Assembly (NCBI GenBank): GCA_949752735.1
Contig: OX457053.1
Location: 28,557,497-28,621,496, forward strand
Reading direction: 5' to 3'
DNA length: 64,000 bases
From: Lumbricus terrestris
Taxonomy: Eukaryota; Annelida; Clitellata; Crassiclitellata; Lumbricidae
Positions 45,400 to 56,103 of this stretch are shown piece after piece. Below the pieces are notes generated by a model that saw only the letters and a program-made list of their open reading frames with translations, ran no database searches and was not told the DNA's origin. The position numbers were made by a program, and so were the translations under genes. Position 1 is the stretch's first letter, and every line of letters starts with the position of its first letter.

Positions 45400-45830
45400 T
45401 AGGCCTACTGATGGGACCTATACGTGGGCGGCATAGGCGCAACCACCCTATGGGACCCACGGGACGCGTCCCCCCCAACTTTTGAGTGGTCCCATTGACT
45501 TTATCATTATGGTCCCCCCCAACGTTTAGGACGTGATTCATTTGGTCCACCCCAACTTTTAGGACGTGATTGCGCCTATGGTGGGCGGCAGAAGAAATGG
45601 ATAGGACACATCTTAAGGAGCGACACCCTACTAAGAGACATCATTGAGGGAAGAATGGAGGGGGAAAAGATGCGAGGTAGACCAAGAACAATGTTGCTGG
45701 ACTGGATGCTGACAGAGGATGGATACAGTAGACTGAAGAGAGAAGCACAAGACAGAGAAAATGGCGTTATTGGACATACGAACCTGCCTGAGGGCAGAGA
45801 ACACGAAGAAGAAGATAGGCCTACTGTCGT
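45400..45830 (+). mobile_element. LINE 3' fragment (same family as 46405-47480), split by a miniature element
   Basis: From 45581 the + strand reads [40 protein letters not shown], homologous to the end of the minus-strand LINE frame at 46426-47472. It ends GGCAGAGAACACGAAGAAGA, like that copy. The hAT-like element 45432-45580 sits inside; the 5' boundary is uncertain. Confidence 0.8.
45432..45580. mobile_element. hAT-like miniature element, CATAGGCGCAA family
   Basis: 149 bp; CATAGGCGCAACCACCC and inverse tip GATTGCGCCTATG. Perfect duplication GTGGGCGG at 45424-45431 and 45581-45588. It has internal CCCCCCAAC(T/G)TTT repeats. Confidence 0.92.
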
Positions 45831-45869
45831 CGTACCGCTCACTTACTCTCGGCAAACGTCTGAAAAGTG

Positions 45870-45955
45870 AAAACCATTTTCTGCGGTCGTGGTTTTGGTC
45901 CGTAGCGCCTCTGAGCAGTTTCTCTTGAAGTGGCGTTATGTAGGCATATAGCTGT
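45870..45955 (+). mobile_element. L2-like LINE 3' tail
   Basis: GTAGCGCCTCTGAGCAG and GAAGTGGCGTTATGTAGGC, a decayed terminus. Confidence 0.55.
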
Positions 45956-45961
45956 ATAGCT

Positions 45962-46195
45962 TATAGTGGGGCGCGGTGGTGTAGTGGGTGTTTTTGTTGC
46001 CTTGCAACCGGAGGTTTGCAGGCTCGAATCCACCTCAAGCCGCCTCGTTGGGACCTAGGGCAAGCCCTTCATTCGCAATTGCTCAGCGCTTCGGCGTGAA
46101 ATTCCGATGCTGCGATGCAGTGTCCGCGCTGTAGTCGGGAGCGCTTCTGAGTAGAAATCTTGAAGGGGCGCTATGACAAGTGCATATACACATAG
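45962..46195 (+). mobile_element. tRNA-derived SINE, family 1 (best-preserved head)
   Basis: GGGGCGCGGTGGTGTAGTGG (A-box), CAGGCTCGAATCC (B-box), CTTCATTCGCAATTGCTCAG, TGTCCGCGCTGTAGTCGGGA, GCGCTTCTGAGTAG and GGGGCGCTATGACAAGTGC, with a short ATA/CATA tail. Confidence 0.9.
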
Positions 46196-46199
46196 ATTA

Positions 46200-46300
46200 A
46201 AATTACAATTAAGTAAGTAAGTATATCCTCAATTACTCGATTTGCAAACGCACAATGGGTCATCGACGAATAATGCAATATAGCACATAGAAAAAGATTA
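46200..46300 (-). mobile_element. Retroelement 3' end with (AAGT)n
   Basis: AAGTAAGTAAGTATA followed by ATTTGCAAACGCACAATGGG, matching the core of 12600-12920. Confidence 0.55.
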
Positions 46301-46404
46301 GGTTGAGTTATTTAAAATTCTTATTTAGTGGCATTGGCCACTGGCGTCTATAATAGTCCTCAGCGCGAGACTTGATAGATAAGTATACTTAGATCATTCT
46401 ATCT

Positions 46405-47480
46405 TCTTCTTCTGGTTCTCTGCCCCTAGGCAGGTTCGGCTGTCCAATGTCGCCACTCTTCCCTCCGCTGGGCCTTCTCCTTTAGTCTTTGGTATCCAAT
46501 CCTCGTCATCATCGTGTCCAACATCATCTGTCGTGGTCTTCCTCTTGTTCTTTTCCCCTCCATTTTGCCTTCTATCACAGTTTTTACCAGGTTGTCTCCT
46601 CTTAGCATATGCCCAATCCATTTCTTTTGTCGTTCTCTGATTGTTTTTATCATTGTTCTTTCCTCTCCAATCCTTTCCAGCACTTCCTCATTTGTTCTGT
46701 GTTCCGTCCAGCTGATCTTCTCCATTTTTCTCCAAGTCCACATTTCAAACGCTTCGATTTTCTTTATGTCCTCTTTTCTCATGGTCCAGGTTTCGGAACC
46801 ATACAACACCACACTCCACACCAGTGTTTTTATCATTCTTTTCTTGAGGTTTCTGTTTAGCTTTCCTCGTAGTAGTTCTCCTCTTTTCGCGAACGCCTCC
46901 TTTCCCATTGCGATCCTTCTTCTGATTTCCTTATGACATTTAGCGTCTGTTGTCATCAAGCTTCCCAGGTAGCAAAATTCCTTCACCTGTTCTATCTCCT
47001 TGCCTTCTATTTGGATGTTGACTGCAGTTTCTTCTCCCTTGCTGATCTTCAATACTTTTGTCTTCTTGATGTTGATCCTCATGCCGTATTCAATTGACGT
47101 TGTGTTCAATCTGTCCATGACTTCTTGCAGCCCCTTCTGGCTTCTTGCCAACATGGCCTGATCGTCCGCAAACCTCAGCGCCTTAATCCATCTTCCTCCC
47201 ACTTTTATGCCTTCTTCCAGATCATCTAGCGCTTCTCTAACCAGTTCTTCTATGTATATGTTGAATAAAAGAGGCGATAGAGGGCATCCCTGTCTTACTC
47301 CTCTGCCCACCTTTCCTGGTTCTGAGTACTCTCCGTCGATTCTTATTCTTACTTTCTGCCCCATGTATAAATTTCCTATCAATCTTCTGTCTCTCCAGTC
47401 TATTCCCATCTTCCTCAGTACATGTAGTAGCTTTCTCCAGTTGACTCTATCAAATGCCTTTTCATAATCCACAAAACATA
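46405..47480 (-). mobile_element. Non-LTR retrotransposon with open 348-codon RT frame
   Basis: The frame 47472-46426 starts at KAFDRVNWRKLLHVLRKMGI and contains GVRQGCPLSPLLFNIYIEEL and the catalytic RFADDQAML box. Next come the LYGSETWTM stretch, the WIGHMLRGDN region and a basic RGRPRQMM end. This is a LINE reverse transcriptase from mid-palm to C-terminus; the N-terminal endonuclease is missing (5' truncation near 47480). No stop interrupts it, so the insertion is recent. The 3' end is GGGGCAGAGAACCAGAAGAA with a GAAGAAGAAGATAG tail. The clade is not certain; the C-terminal motifs recall RTE-like and related families. Confidence 0.9.
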
Positions 47481-47484
47481 TATA

Positions 47485-47690
47485 TACGTCCTGTCCATTC
47501 TATACTTGACTTTATTCGGCCATAACGTGACTTCCTGTGTGATATCGCGAATAATTGTTGGATGCTAGCGTGACTTTTGGGATCGTAACGTGACCTAAAC
47601 CTATTGACGTGACTAAGTCTTAGTGGATCATAGTGCGACTTCTGGGTGATATAGTGACCTTTTTGGGCTGCATGCATGGTCTGTAGCGTT
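47485..47690. repeat. Degenerate ~25-30 bp repeat, CGTGACTT/CGTGACCT
   Basis: ATAACGTGACTTCC, CTAGCGTGACTTTT, CGTAACGTGACCTA, GACGTGACTAAG, ATAGTGCGACTTCT and ATAGTGACCTTT follow at roughly regular spacing. It resembles other self-similar arrays here but is more decayed. Confidence 0.6.
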
Positions 47691-47862
47691 ACACGTCTGT
47701 TATAGGGACAAATAAAAATGTGTTTCTACGGGTAATACTGCATTATTTGTCGATGTCCAGCAATAAAGTGATTTGAGAAATGGCTTTAAAGGAAAATGTG
47801 TAGCTTTTCTTACGATTAGGACTACTGCACACGAACTGTTGTTGCTGTTATAGACAGTACAG

Positions 47863-47931
47863 ACGTTTTCAGGAAACACCAAAAGTGCAGAAGTGAAAGT
47901 TGAGCCAAATGACAAATCCTACACGTTTACA
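47863..47931 (+). CDS. R3 phosphatase micro-exon: FN3 domain 9, part 2
   Basis: 69 bases, phase 0-0. Acceptor AGTACAG ending at 47862, donor GTAAGA at 47932. Reads TFSGNTKSAEVKVEPNDKSY then TFT, the D-F strands. An alternative acceptor seven bases further (TTTTCAG) hits a stop in the required frame. It connects to the next exon to give SYTFT-IMAATSVGYGPSNSS, a normal FN3 F-G run. Confidence 0.88.
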
Positions 47932-48034
47932 GTAAGAACCAAAATACAGTTTTTGTTAAGACATATGCATACGGTAGTCTACATATCTGCATAGAACTCT
48001 AAACTTAGTCACGCACAATGAATGATGTGATGGT

Positions 48035-48542
48035 GATAAATGTTATGGCTAGTAGTCATAACTTTTATCAGGTGATTATTAGCAGGCCTAACTTTTATCG
48101 GGTGTCAATTAGTAGGCCTAACTTTTATCGGGTGTCAATTAGTAGGCCTAACTTTTATCGGGTGTCAATTAGTAGGCCTAACTTTTATCAGGTCATAATT
48201 AGTAGGCCTAACTTTATCAGGTGATGATTAGTACACATAACTTTCATCAGTGACAACTAGTATGCCTAACTTTCATGTGTGATAATATGCAGGCCAAACT
48301 TTATCGGTGATACTTAGTAGGCTAGACCTAACTTTCATCATCAATAATTAGTAGAACTAACTTTCATCAGCGATGATTAGCAAGCCTAACTTTTATTAGT
48401 GATAACTAGTAGACCTAACTTTTATCAGCGATTAAAAGTAGAAATAACTTTTATCAGCAATAGTTAGTAGACCTAGCTTTTTATCATTGATTATTAGTGG
48501 ACCTAACTTTATCAGGAATGATTAGTAGGCCTAACTTATATC
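48035..48542. repeat. Minisatellite, ~29 bp unit GGCCTAACTTTTATCGGGTG
   Basis: About 16 units of TAGTAGGCCTAACTTTTATC followed by (G/A)GGTG(T/A)(C/T)AAT. Units in the first part are almost identical; the later ones are diverged. Confidence 0.95.
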
Positions 48543-48639
48543 ACTTGGGCATCTTCTATAGCGCACGATGTACAGAACGATGGCGATGCAATTATTGGGT
48601 GGATATAAAGATGATCAGAAATCTGATACCATAGAGAAC

Positions 48640-48654
48640 GAGAGAGAGAGAGAG

Positions 48655-48713
<59 letters not shown>
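48640..48713. repeat. (GA)n microsatellite
   Basis: Pure GA with one CT interruption near the start. Confidence 0.97.
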
Positions 48714-48714
<1 letters not shown>

Positions 48715-48861
48715 TTTCAAAATCTAGGTCCAACAACTGAGTAACTTCTGGCACCTAGAACAATATTCTAGCTACGAAAAGTAACACTTCACGTTCATAT
48801 AGATGCTTCTCAAGGTCATCTAAAAAGACTGCTGTACCGACAAAAATTCTTTTTATTTCAG

Positions 48862-48931
48862 ATAATGGCAGCCACTTCGGTTGGATATGGACCTTCCAAC
48901 AGCTCTTTCCTCGAAAGCACTGGCAGATGTG
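48862..48931 (+). CDS. R3 phosphatase exon: FN3 domain 9, part 3
   Basis: 70 bases, phase 0 in and phase 1 out. Acceptor TATTTCAG ending at 48861, donor GTAAGA at 48932. Reads IMAATSVGYGPSNSSFLEST and GRC, the last FN3 strand. FN3-9 is thus spread over three exons (164, 69, 70 bases). Confidence 0.9.
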
Positions 48932-49339
48932 GTAAGACATCATTTCTGATTGTGCCATGGCATGTGAAAATCCACTCAGACTATATGACTTGACGATCAA
49001 GGACTCTGAGTCTAAGATCAAAGACCCGGGCTACCTGAAGTCGGAGCAAACTGTATAGGCCTAATATCTCTCAGCAAAGATGCTCTATACGCTTTAATGC
49101 TTGATGCTGTATCCGTGGACAACTCCCCTCACTTGACTGAGCACTCGCCAATCAAAAAATGACGCCATGAGTTTGGCTAAAACATTTATGTAACGCTTTC
49201 GACTTTTTAATTTTTTTATACGTTCACGATTACATCGAGATAATTATATAAAAAATGTATGTATACTCAATCGTAAATATATGCTATACATATATGCTAA
49301 GTTTTGAAACGTTGATCTGTGGTATAATATCGAATCAAC

Positions 49340-50545
49340 AACAGTTAGGCTCTACTGTTGCTCCTTACTTGCTGGTCTTCTCCTTGGGGTCCTGGGGCGA
49401 CTTGGTCGTGTCTTGCGCTCGGCTGCTCGTCTTGTTGGGCGGCTTCCTAAATTTGCCCCTGTCTCTGCATATATGCGCGGATCTCATACCGCATTGCTGC
49501 TGTGGTCTCTCGCTGTGTCCTTCGCTGTGCTCCGTCATACTTGCGTGATTTTTGCTGTCCAGTCTCTGACGTTGCAGCTCGTCGTGTACTTCGCTCATAG
49601 TTGTAAAAAACGTTTTTTTCGTTTTTTATTTTTCCCATAGTTTTTTTATCGTTTTTTTCGATTTTTATGTAACTTTATTTAATTATTTACTGTCTAATAT
49701 TATTTTCCTTAATTTAATTTTTGCCTGATATTCCATACGTTTTCACCGTACTCTCAAGAATTCAGCTAACTATAGGGTCTTTGTGTAATTGTTTAAGTCA
49801 TAATTTTGAGAAATACATGTAGTAGATCCCTACAAGAAATGAAATTTGTAAGAGTTATTTTGATATAAAATTCTTGGGCCTATTATTAATGTTTATAACT
49901 AACAATTTTAAGCACAAATGTACAATATATAATTTAGTAAACATCTGTGGTTATGCTTCTGGTTAGATTTTAATTGTTTTATGTCGATCAGCATAAACTT
50001 ATAATGTGGACTTATGTCTACAATTTAAATTTGAAAAGATTTCAATACCTTTAATTTGTCCGAATTTCTTATTAAACCAAAGTTATAAGAAACAAATAAC
50101 TGTGGTGGATTAATGTTACTAAGGCGTATACCAATTATTTTTGGTCCAATAATAAAGTTGTGTTAGGCTATTTGCAGTTTCTTGATAAAATTGCATAAGC
50201 AAGGTTTGTAAGCTGGAAAATGAAATTTCAGATGTAACAAAGGCAAATTATTTTCCGTTTCCGTTTTTTATCGGGTTTTTTGTCGTTTTTTTATTATTTC
50301 GAAAAAAAGACGTTTTTTAATTTTGATTTCATCGTTTTTTACATCTATGACTTCGCTTTTCGGCTACTGTCTGGAACGACCTCCCGGTTACGCTTCGCTC
50401 TCTACTTGTGGTCCATCCGGCTGGGTTCTACAAGTCTCTCAAGTCTTTTTTCTTTGTTCGTAGTTGAGCTGGAAGCGCCTCAGAGTAGTTTCTTGAAGTG
50501 GCGCTATATAAATGCTCTGAATGAATGAATGAATGAATGAATCTG
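49340..50545 (+). mobile_element. L2-like LINE fragment split by a hAT-like element
   Basis: The left part (49340-49595) matches the copy at 11775-12265 (CGGCTGCTCGTCTTGTTGGG, GTCTCTCGCTGTGTCCTTCG). The right part (50350-50545) resumes the same LINE, with TCTGGAACGACCTCC, GGAAGCGCCTCAGAGTAG and GTGGCGCTATATAAATGC followed by GAATGAATGAATG. The insertion 49596-50349 interrupts it. Confidence 0.88.
49596..50349. mobile_element. 754 bp hAT-like non-autonomous element
   Basis: Tips CATAGTTGTAAAAAACG and (inverse) CATAGATGTAAAAAACG. Perfect 8 bp duplication ACTTCGCT at 49588-49595 and 50350-50357; removing one copy and the element restores the LINE. The subterminal parts at both ends repeat CGTTTTTTnTCG-type motifs. 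No transposase frame. Confidence 0.93.
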
Positions 50546-50806
50546 TCAACACAAAAATCTGTAAGAAACACTACATGTAAGTGATGCGTGTCATGAACAG
50601 CCCAACACATATAGGGACCCTGGTTACTTGGATCGACGACCCATTTAGGTTACCCTGTGTAAGCACTAACCAGCGTTTATTATAATCACTCACTTCTGTG
50701 ATTTGCTTGTAGTCTATTACCACAGAATAGATAAAGCGTAGCTATTACTGTCCTGATACAAAATTCTAAAAAATGGATAAAAATACTTGAACGTATGAAC
50801 GTTTAG

Positions 50807-50950
50807 GACCTGATCCATTGAATGTCGAGGAAGTCTTTGGGGAACATCCGAACAAAACTCAGACCTCTTTCACCTTCACATACGACCCATTGGTCTTCAT
50901 TGAAAACGCCAACGGTCCTGTAATTGCCAGCGGCATTCTCGTGGCAGAAG
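50807..50950 (+). CDS. R3 phosphatase exon: membrane-proximal domain, part 1
   Basis: Acceptor GTTTAG ending at 50806 and donor GTGAGT at 50951, phase 1-1. Reads PDPLNVEEVFGEHPNKTQTS, then FTFTYDPLVFIENANGPVI and ASGILVAEG. The NGP(V/I)...(V/L)(V/L).EG strand is a mark of the R3 juxtamembrane region. Confidence 0.92.
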
Positions 50951-51604
50951 GTGAGTGTAGCCTACAGTGTGAGCGGATATGATTACAGTATAGAAAGAGC
51001 CGTTTTGTGTAAGCCAGACTCTAGAGGATAACATGTATTGGCATGCAAATGTTAGTAACTTCATATTATGGAGGATGGACAGGTTCTTTTGCCATGCCGA
51101 AGGAGGGAAAAATTAAAGGTGTGATGCTTGTTTACTCATTATTTGGTGACTTCGCTAAGTATTGCAATGCATGTTTAGCACATTCTCCACTATAGCTGTT
51201 GCAAGTGGAGCACACATCTAGAAACTTATGTCTTAATCCCATCCTATCTTTTGCCTCTTATGGATCTCAGCTACGAAATTGGATCATCAAGTAATCGTAT
51301 ACCAGACCCGTGCAGATTAAAATGGAACCAACGAAAAACCTCTGCTGCAGTACGAAAATTGTAGGAAAATAATTGAGTCAGCCTTTGATCCACGTGCAGT
51401 TGGGATGCGATAAGGAAATTTACTGTTGGAGCCACAAGAAAGACTAGTCACTAGGGGTTGAACCCCCTCGACCCCGGCAAGTCTCACTCTGCCTTACTGT
51501 CTAATCTACTTCAATCCAATCTAAACTAATCTATTCTAATTGTTGATTTAAAAGACTGCTTCGATGCCACTTCAAAGCCTAACCAGTTCGTTCCGTTCAG
51601 TCTC

Positions 51605-51835
51605 TTACATTATGTCATTCAGTGGGGTGCCTTGCAGCCAAAGGGTTGCAGTTTCGAATCCACCTCAACTTCAAGCCACCGTGTATATAGGGGCTTTGAG
51701 CAAGTCCTTCACTCGCAATTGCTCGGGTGCTTCGGCGTGAAACTCCGATGCAGTGTCCGCGCTGTAGTCGGGAGCGCCTCTGAGTAGTGAGTTTAATAGG
51801 CGCTATAGAAATGGAGAAATAAACAAATAAATAAA
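51605..51835 (+). mobile_element. tRNA-derived SINE, family 1
   Basis: GTTTCGAATCCACCTCAA (B-box), CCTTCACTCGCAATTGCTCG, TGCAGTGTCCGCGCTGTAGT, GAGCGCCTCTGAGTAG and AGGCGCTATAGAAATG, then an AAATAAACAAATAAATAAAT tail. Confidence 0.85.
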
Positions 51836-51984
51836 TTTCTTTCTCGAATTCAAGCAATTCAAGATTGAATACCTTTTTACAGAATTCTCATCCACAATTA
51901 TTTTATGCCGCCTGTCAGCTGTCTTATTAAAAGACTGATCGTCTAGCATATAAATAACTTTGAGGCATCGTTGCAACTTTGCAG

Positions 51985-52125
51985 AAAGTAACAACCTGAT
52001 TGATTTCGATCTTGATGGTGGACGGGAACTCCTCAACGAGACCCTAAAATGGAAGGATGCAGTCGATGTGAATCCAATTCCACAGTATCGTCCGACACCA
52101 GATGGCTGGCTAAATGACAGTTCAG
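51985..52125 (+). CDS. R3 phosphatase exon: membrane-proximal domain, part 2
   Basis: Acceptor TTTGCAG ending at 51984 and donor GTAAGC at 52126, phase 1-1. Reads SNNLIDFDLDGGRELLNETL, KWKDAVDVNPIPQYRPTPDG and WLNDSSG. The Y(R)PTP..W segment fits the R3 juxtamembrane domain. Confidence 0.92.
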
Positions 52126-52214
52126 GTAAGCTTCAGCAAATATTATTTAGGCTCTTGGATTACTCTAAGACTCCGCATCTTCGGCACAATCATGACTCTA
52201 GTCTAGAGTGTGTG

Positions 52215-52547
52215 TGCAGGGGCGGATCCAGGGGGAATCCGGCCATGCCCTCATTTAGAAAATTCATTATTTTTCACCAGCCATTTTGGCATGGAAAGAG
52301 GACGAGGCCCACCCCATCAGTTCGGCAAACCTTTGCAAAAGTAGTCTATCTATGATGATGTCTATAAAAAGGTCGTCAACTTTTTTGGCGGATAAAATGG
52401 TATATTTTCATATTTTCCGTGAGAATCGGAGAACCGGACGACTAAAAAAAAGGTCATAAGATTTTCCGGCGACTAAGGATCAAATTTATCCTTGCCCAAA
52501 ACCGAAAATTTTGCCCCCCCCTTCGAAACGTTCTGGATCCGCCACTG
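52215..52547 (+). mobile_element. hAT-like miniature element, CGGATCCAG family
   Basis: Starts CAGGGGCGGATCCAGG and ends CTGGATCCGCCACTG. The interior has AAAAAGGTCGTCAAC, GACTAAAAAAAAGGTCATAA and GATTTTCCGGCGAC. The flanking 8-mers do not match clearly. Confidence 0.8.
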
Positions 52548-52559
52548 TGTGGGTTCACT

Positions 52560-52705
52560 ATCGACAAGGTGACTCCGAAAGGGCGACCATCAGAAGGGCG
52601 ACCACAAAAGGGCGCCCATTTTAAAGGCGACTGATCGAAAGAGCGCCGATCAAAAGGGCGCCTGAAACAAAAGGGCGACCATCTAAAGAGCGACCTATAG
52701 GCTGA
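52560..52705. repeat. Degenerate ~15-17 bp minisatellite, AAAGGGCGACCAT
   Basis: Seven or eight AAAGGGCG(A/C)CC-type units with variable short spacers. The style is like the arrays at 552, 22913 and 24420. Confidence 0.85.
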
Positions 52706-52849
52706 AATCTGTTCATTTATATAGGCTAGGTCTACTCATAGCGTAGGCCTGCATAGGCCTGTTTGCGCATTTCTCTTTCATGTAGGTCGACCGCTTTAAT
52801 TGAACTAAAGTCTAAATACCGACCACTGACCACTCATAGTTATGACATA

Positions 52850-55156
52850 CAAGTGGTGTGCAAAAGTCTGGAACCACCTAGAAATATCGTGTTTTTTCGA
52901 CTTTCCTGCCTCTTACTCGCATATTTTCATATGCCCAATACAAACTTTTGTATGTAACATCATGGGAGATCTATTTGGCCATTAGAATCAACTTTTTTAT
53001 TTTAGGTTGAACTGAATTTTACCAGTTTGTTCGTGGAAGTTGAATTTAATGGTTTTATGTGTGTAAATCTCGTAATTTGTACTTCTTTGGCCATTGGTGT
53101 AAAAATATATTAGTATGGTTAAAACAGGTCATGTGTGGTATGAATTCGTTTATAATCATTCATTTATTCATTCGTTCATTTGGAAAATTTATATAGCGCC
53201 CCGGCCTTCAAGGAGACTACTCAGAGGCGCTCCCAGTCCAACCACGGCTAAAAAGATAGGTTTTCAAGCAACTGATAGAAAGCAGGCAAATTATTCCTTG
53301 GTATACAGTAAGTGTAGTACTAATCATTTAGTTGGCATTGAAAAGGAAGTTTTGTGGACAGTTATGCCTCAGCATTTGGTGAGCCACCCCTTATTTTTGA
53401 TCACCTGTCACCATCGTGTCTGCATTGAGTACACCATCTTAACGAGGTTGTGATGGGTAACGACACGGTGCCTGATGGCGATGAGCTACTCACTCAGCTC
53501 GTAATTACTAGTGGGATTTCATTTGATATCTTTAAGGCTATTTTGTGCCAGGAATTCTCAATTGGATTCCAATACGGGACTGGACAAGTGGACAGACCAA
53601 TCCAGCGTCCTGATGTTGATCTGACACTTCCAGTGAGTGAACAGTTTGTCGTGATGGCATAGCGAAGAAATGCAATTGCAATTCGCCCTCACCTGATCCC
53701 GCGCGAGTGGTCAGAATTTTATCACGTCAATGTCAGTTCATCAATTGTTCGTCGTAGGTGCTTGCAATTTGAACTGAGGGCCGCAAAGTATGGATCAAGT
53801 CAGTGACAACTGACATTCAAAGACGTAAACGGATCGGATGAATGCGGAAACAGGCACGCTGGACACATGACAAGTGGGAGAAAGTGCTTTTCAGCGATGA
53901 GAGTGCCTGTTGCCTGTTTGGCAACAAGCCCACATGTATTTGGTGAGGTTTCATGGAGTGGAATTCAAAACACAGTGCCTGAACCTGGCGGGGAAACATC
54001 CTCTGAAGATCGTGGTCTGGGCTGCATGGCTGCCATTGGAGTAGGATGCCTTCACATCATCGATGGAATGGTTAACGCAACCAAGAAAAGTGGGAATACT
54101 GCAGAATTGCAGGGCACCATCAGCTATTCCAGGATCAGTTCTTCTCTTATGATGACAGTGCAACATGCCATCGCGCCAAACTGTTCACTCACTGGAAGTG
54201 TCAGATTAACATCAGGACGCTGGACTGGTCTGTCCACTTGTCTCAGTATTGGAATCCGATTGAGAATTTCTGGCACAAAATAGCCTTAGAGATATCAAAG
54301 AGAAATCCCACCAGTAATTGCGAGCTGAGTGACTCGCTCATCGCCATCAGGCACCATGTCTTTACCCATGACCACCTTGTTAAGATGGTGTACTCAATGC
54401 AGACACGATGCAGACAGGTGATCAAAAATAAGGGGTGGCTCACCAAATGCTGAGGCATAACTGTCCACAAAACTTCCTTTTCAATGCCAACTAAATGTGA
54501 TGTGATCTGGCAAAACCAGGCGTAAGTCGCACGGTAGCATTTTGAGATAATGGTCGATTTGTGTGAACAGGGGGTCATAGGTCGATTTTGACTTTTTGGC
54601 ATTTTCGTATAGTACACTGTATTATCTAATTATTAGCCAAGTATCAAAGCTAAAATCCGTCTGGAAATATTTTTAATTGATTTTATTTGTGAATGCTGCA
54701 TCATTTCAAGGTGTAAAAATCGGACTTTGTAGTCCATATTCAAAACACTGCCGTCAGTCATAATAACCTTTCACCCCTATTGAACTTGGTATCCTCTGAA
54801 AGGCCGGGGCGCTATATAAATTTTCCAAATGAGTGAATGAATAACTGAATGATTATAAACGAATTCATACCACACATGACCTGTTTTAACCATACTAATA
54901 TATTTTACACCAATGGCCAAAGAAGTACAAATTACGACATTTACACACAAAAACCATTACCATGGCAACTTCCACGAACAAAATGGTAAAAATTAGTTCA
55001 ACCTAAAATAAAAAGTTGATTCTAATATCCAAATATATCCCCCATGATGTTACATACAAAAGTTTGTATTGGGCATTTGAAAATATGCGAGTAAGAGGCA
55101 GGAAAGTCGAAAAACCACGATATTTCTAGGTGGTTCCAGACTTTTGCACACCACTG
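52850..55156. mobile_element. Palindromic Tc1-like composite element, 2.3 kb
   Basis: The outer ends are CAAGTGGTGTGCAAAAGTCT and its near-inverse, flanked by TA (52848-52849, 55157-55158). Outer arms of about 330 bp (52850-53180 against 54825-55156) and inner arms of about 320 bp (53318-53640 against 54183-54500) are inverted copies. The right side carries the true 3' end of a Tc1-type transposase: YWNPIENFWHKIALEISKRN with the catalytic Glu, down to KNKGWLTKC. The left arm is the same sequence reversed. Between the arms lie earlier transposase parts with VLFSDES (first Asp) and a YDDSATCHRAKLF segment (second Asp), broken by frameshifts. Both arms also contain an L2-like tail. Confidence 0.88.
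53150..53265 (-). mobile_element. L2-like LINE 3' end inside the Tc1 palindrome
   Basis: The minus strand reads TGGGAGCGCCTCTGAGTAG, GGCGCTATATAAATTTTCCA and an (ATGAA)n tail. A shorter inverted counterpart is at 54790-54850. Confidence 0.8.
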
Positions 55157-55979
55157 TATAGTGTAGGCCTATACGGTATAGTCGCTATACTTTAAAAATA
55201 AGTAACTTTTTAGTTTCCACATTGTAAAGGCGCCATTTTAAAATGTCCTTTTAGAAAAATTACCCCATTATTTTAGTGCTGATAAAAAGAGTGTTTTAAC
55301 ATTTAATAAATATAGTTATGATTATAATAATAATCTCTTTATGTATCGAGTTCACCAACTCAGTTCTGCTGCTGCTGGGATATTAGGCTATAATAAACAA
55401 CTGCAGACATTAGTATAATCATGCTGATTGTGCAGCAATGCTGCCCAAGACGGTCCTGAATTGCTGATCAGGACACGATTAGCAGACATCATAACAAATG
55501 GTACACAAACCAAGTAAGAACTACTTAACTGCCAAAATTGGGAAGCCATGTATAGTAAAGATGTTGTTTTACTATAGGTATTCAATGAACAAAACATTCT
55601 GAAATTTGGCATCTTGAAATTTAAAGACAGCCCATGAGTAAAGCCATTTAGTCATAAAAAATTGTATTTGTACATAAAAATCATATTAACAGTAAGTTAT
55701 ACTCATTGTAATATGATAGTATCATATACAATGTATTATAATTGTGAATATTAAAATTATAATCCTGTAATAGTAAATTGTAAATAATATCATGGTATAT
55801 TATAATAGAGCATGTAATACAATGATGTAAACAGCAACTAAAAACTATTGTCAGTTTGTCAAATTTTTATGGGGGGGGGGGAAATTCTCATTCCATTCCA
55901 GAGACGTCTAGATTAAACACTGCTGTACAAGTAGATTGGGATGAATGCAATCGAAAAATAATGTTCTCTGTATTTACAG

Positions 55980-56103
55980 GTTCAGTATCACACAGACAGA
56001 GAAAAGATCTGTCGGCAACATATGTAGTCGGGAATGACGAATCTTGCTCTAAAGAAGAAGACGTTTACTGCAACGGACCTCTACATCCCGGTCGGATTTA
56101 CAG
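55980..56103 (+). CDS. R3 phosphatase exon: membrane-proximal domain, part 3
   Basis: Preferred acceptor TTTACAG ending at 55979 (phase 1). The donor is GCAAGC at 56104, a GC-type donor, leaving phase 2. Reads SVSHRQRKDLSATYVVGNDE, SCSKEEDVYCNGPLHPGRIY. VGNDESC and YCNGPL.PG are strong R3 juxtamembrane motifs. An upstream acceptor (TTCCAG, exon start 55902) is in the same phase and would add 26 residues; it looks less likely because the family spacing between the Trp of the previous exon and GNDESC is short. Confidence 0.85.

Noticed and set aside
46514..47467. Plus-strand Ser/Phe/Leu-rich frames
   Set aside because: Antisense shadows of the LINE reverse transcriptase on the minus strand.
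53867..54283. 138-codon frame as a host gene
   Set aside because: Out of frame with the Tc1 transposase remnants; the recognisable VLFSDES and NPIENFW segments lie in other frames of the same element.
55902..55979. Upstream extension of the juxtamembrane exon
   Set aside because: In phase and with a fair acceptor, but it adds 26 residues without family resemblance where related proteins have a short spacing; kept only as an alternative.
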